Assembly (NCBI GenBank): GCA_033297205.1
Contig: MU859105.1
Coordinates: forward strand, 62,001-126,000
DNA length: 64,000 nt
From: Pseudoneurospora amorphoporcata
Taxonomy: Eukaryota > Ascomycota > Sordariomycetes > Sordariales > Sordariaceae
Direction of reading: 5' to 3'
Every line of letters starts with the position of its first letter. Position 1 is the first letter of the stretch. The notes under the pieces were generated by a model. It had not been told where the DNA came from and ran no database searches. It saw only the letters and a program-made list of their open reading frames with translations. Below are positions 63,363-64,000 of this stretch, piece by piece. Made by a program: the position numbers and the translations under genes.

Positions 63363-64000
63363 CTTGGCCTCTGACCGGGATGTCTAGAGGGTGACGGGGT
63401 AGAAGTGTATATAGCCTATTAGGTTCGTCTTGTGTCCTCTCAGTGAGTTTGTATGGTAGACGGAAAGATTTGCTTGAGAAGTAGAGAGAAGAACTCGACG
63501 ACGAAGATCATTGGGGTGAGTGTTGTGAGAGTCGATGTTGGGTTGACAATAGGATGGGCAAATCCAGAGCAAGTGGTTTGCCTGCTCTGGCAGTTCTTGT
63601 TCGAGCGGCTGTGTGCGAGTTAAGAGTTGCTGGAGGACTGGAAGCTATAGGTGTCCCAAGAAGAGGGAAGCGGGAGAGACTTTAAATACAAAATCTTTGA
63701 CAGGATAAAAGTTGGTGGCAGGTGGTGATGGTTGATGACCTCTGAAGAAGAAAAAGTCATGCAGTCTTGGTACTGTGTAGACATGTGCTTCCTTGGCAAA
63801 GGTTCAGCAAAGTCATACAACAGGCCGCACTCAGAGACAGACCCAGTACACTAGGCCGGTGTCGTCGGTATCCCAGCCAGCCACTGGTGGCAACAATAAA
63901 CAGTGTAGTGTAGCTCGAAGTGTTTATTGAGACCACCCCGATAGGGCGTCGAATGACCAAAGAAAGGAAGAAAATATCATCGGCGATCGTCTGCTCGTGG
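63363..64000. promoter_or_regulatory. Upstream region of the permease gene
   Basis: Promoter side of the permease. Small frames on the minus strand show no features. The neighbouring gene to the right is outside the window. Confidence 0.4.

Overview
This is a filamentous ascomycete nuclear window, almost certainly from the Sordariaceae (Neurospora, Sordaria or a close relative). The clearest evidence is a complete DIM-5 type H3K9 methyltransferase at 5.6-6.7 kb, which matches the family as known from Neurospora crassa in its 331-residue length and all its zinc-binding cysteines. Short introns (about 50-110 nt) with GTRNGY donors and CTAAC/CTGAC branch sites, CT-rich leaders and single-gene transcription units fit the same group. 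No tRNA, rRNA, CRISPR array or intact transposon was found. Gene models were built by reading splice sites by eye.

Layout. 0-7 kb holds conserved housekeeping genes: the 3' end of coatomer beta, a UBTD-type ubiquitin-like protein with an ATG-only first exon, and DIM-5. 7-16 kb holds five enzymes of small-sugar metabolism: a threonate/3-hydroxyisobutyrate dehydrogenase-like protein, a class II aldolase, a triosephosphate isomerase paralogue, an RpiB-type isomerase and a dihydroxyacetone-kinase-type kinase. The last three are the enzyme types bacteria use to turn L-erythrulose into D-erythrose 4-phosphate, so this looks like a fungal C4-sugar cluster. 16-25 kb holds a PTH11/rhodopsin-like membrane protein, a flavin monooxygenase and an NmrA-like oxidoreductase.

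25-50 kb is the accessory core and the most unusual part. Four paralogous genes (called C, A, B and D here, in order) encode divergent coiled-coil, basic or acidic N-terminal regions followed by the same unnamed core domain. All four carry one phase-1 intron at the same place. Two of them (A and B) are divergently paired with Hsp70-like ATPase genes whose internal exons have nearly the same lengths. Between the two pairs lie a fragment of the neighbouring GH30 glucanase gene and the last exon of a third Hsp70-like gene, both decayed. The region therefore looks like a tandem array of a two-gene module with at least three units, one of them collapsed. The module has no function that I recognise.

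50-64 kb holds a 3-hydroxyacyl-CoA dehydrogenase-like gene, a membrane protein with the fungal SLATT two-helix effector domain, several orphan proteins (one single-pass membrane protein, one with an acidic YDGD repeat, one of 66 residues) and an amino-acid permease.
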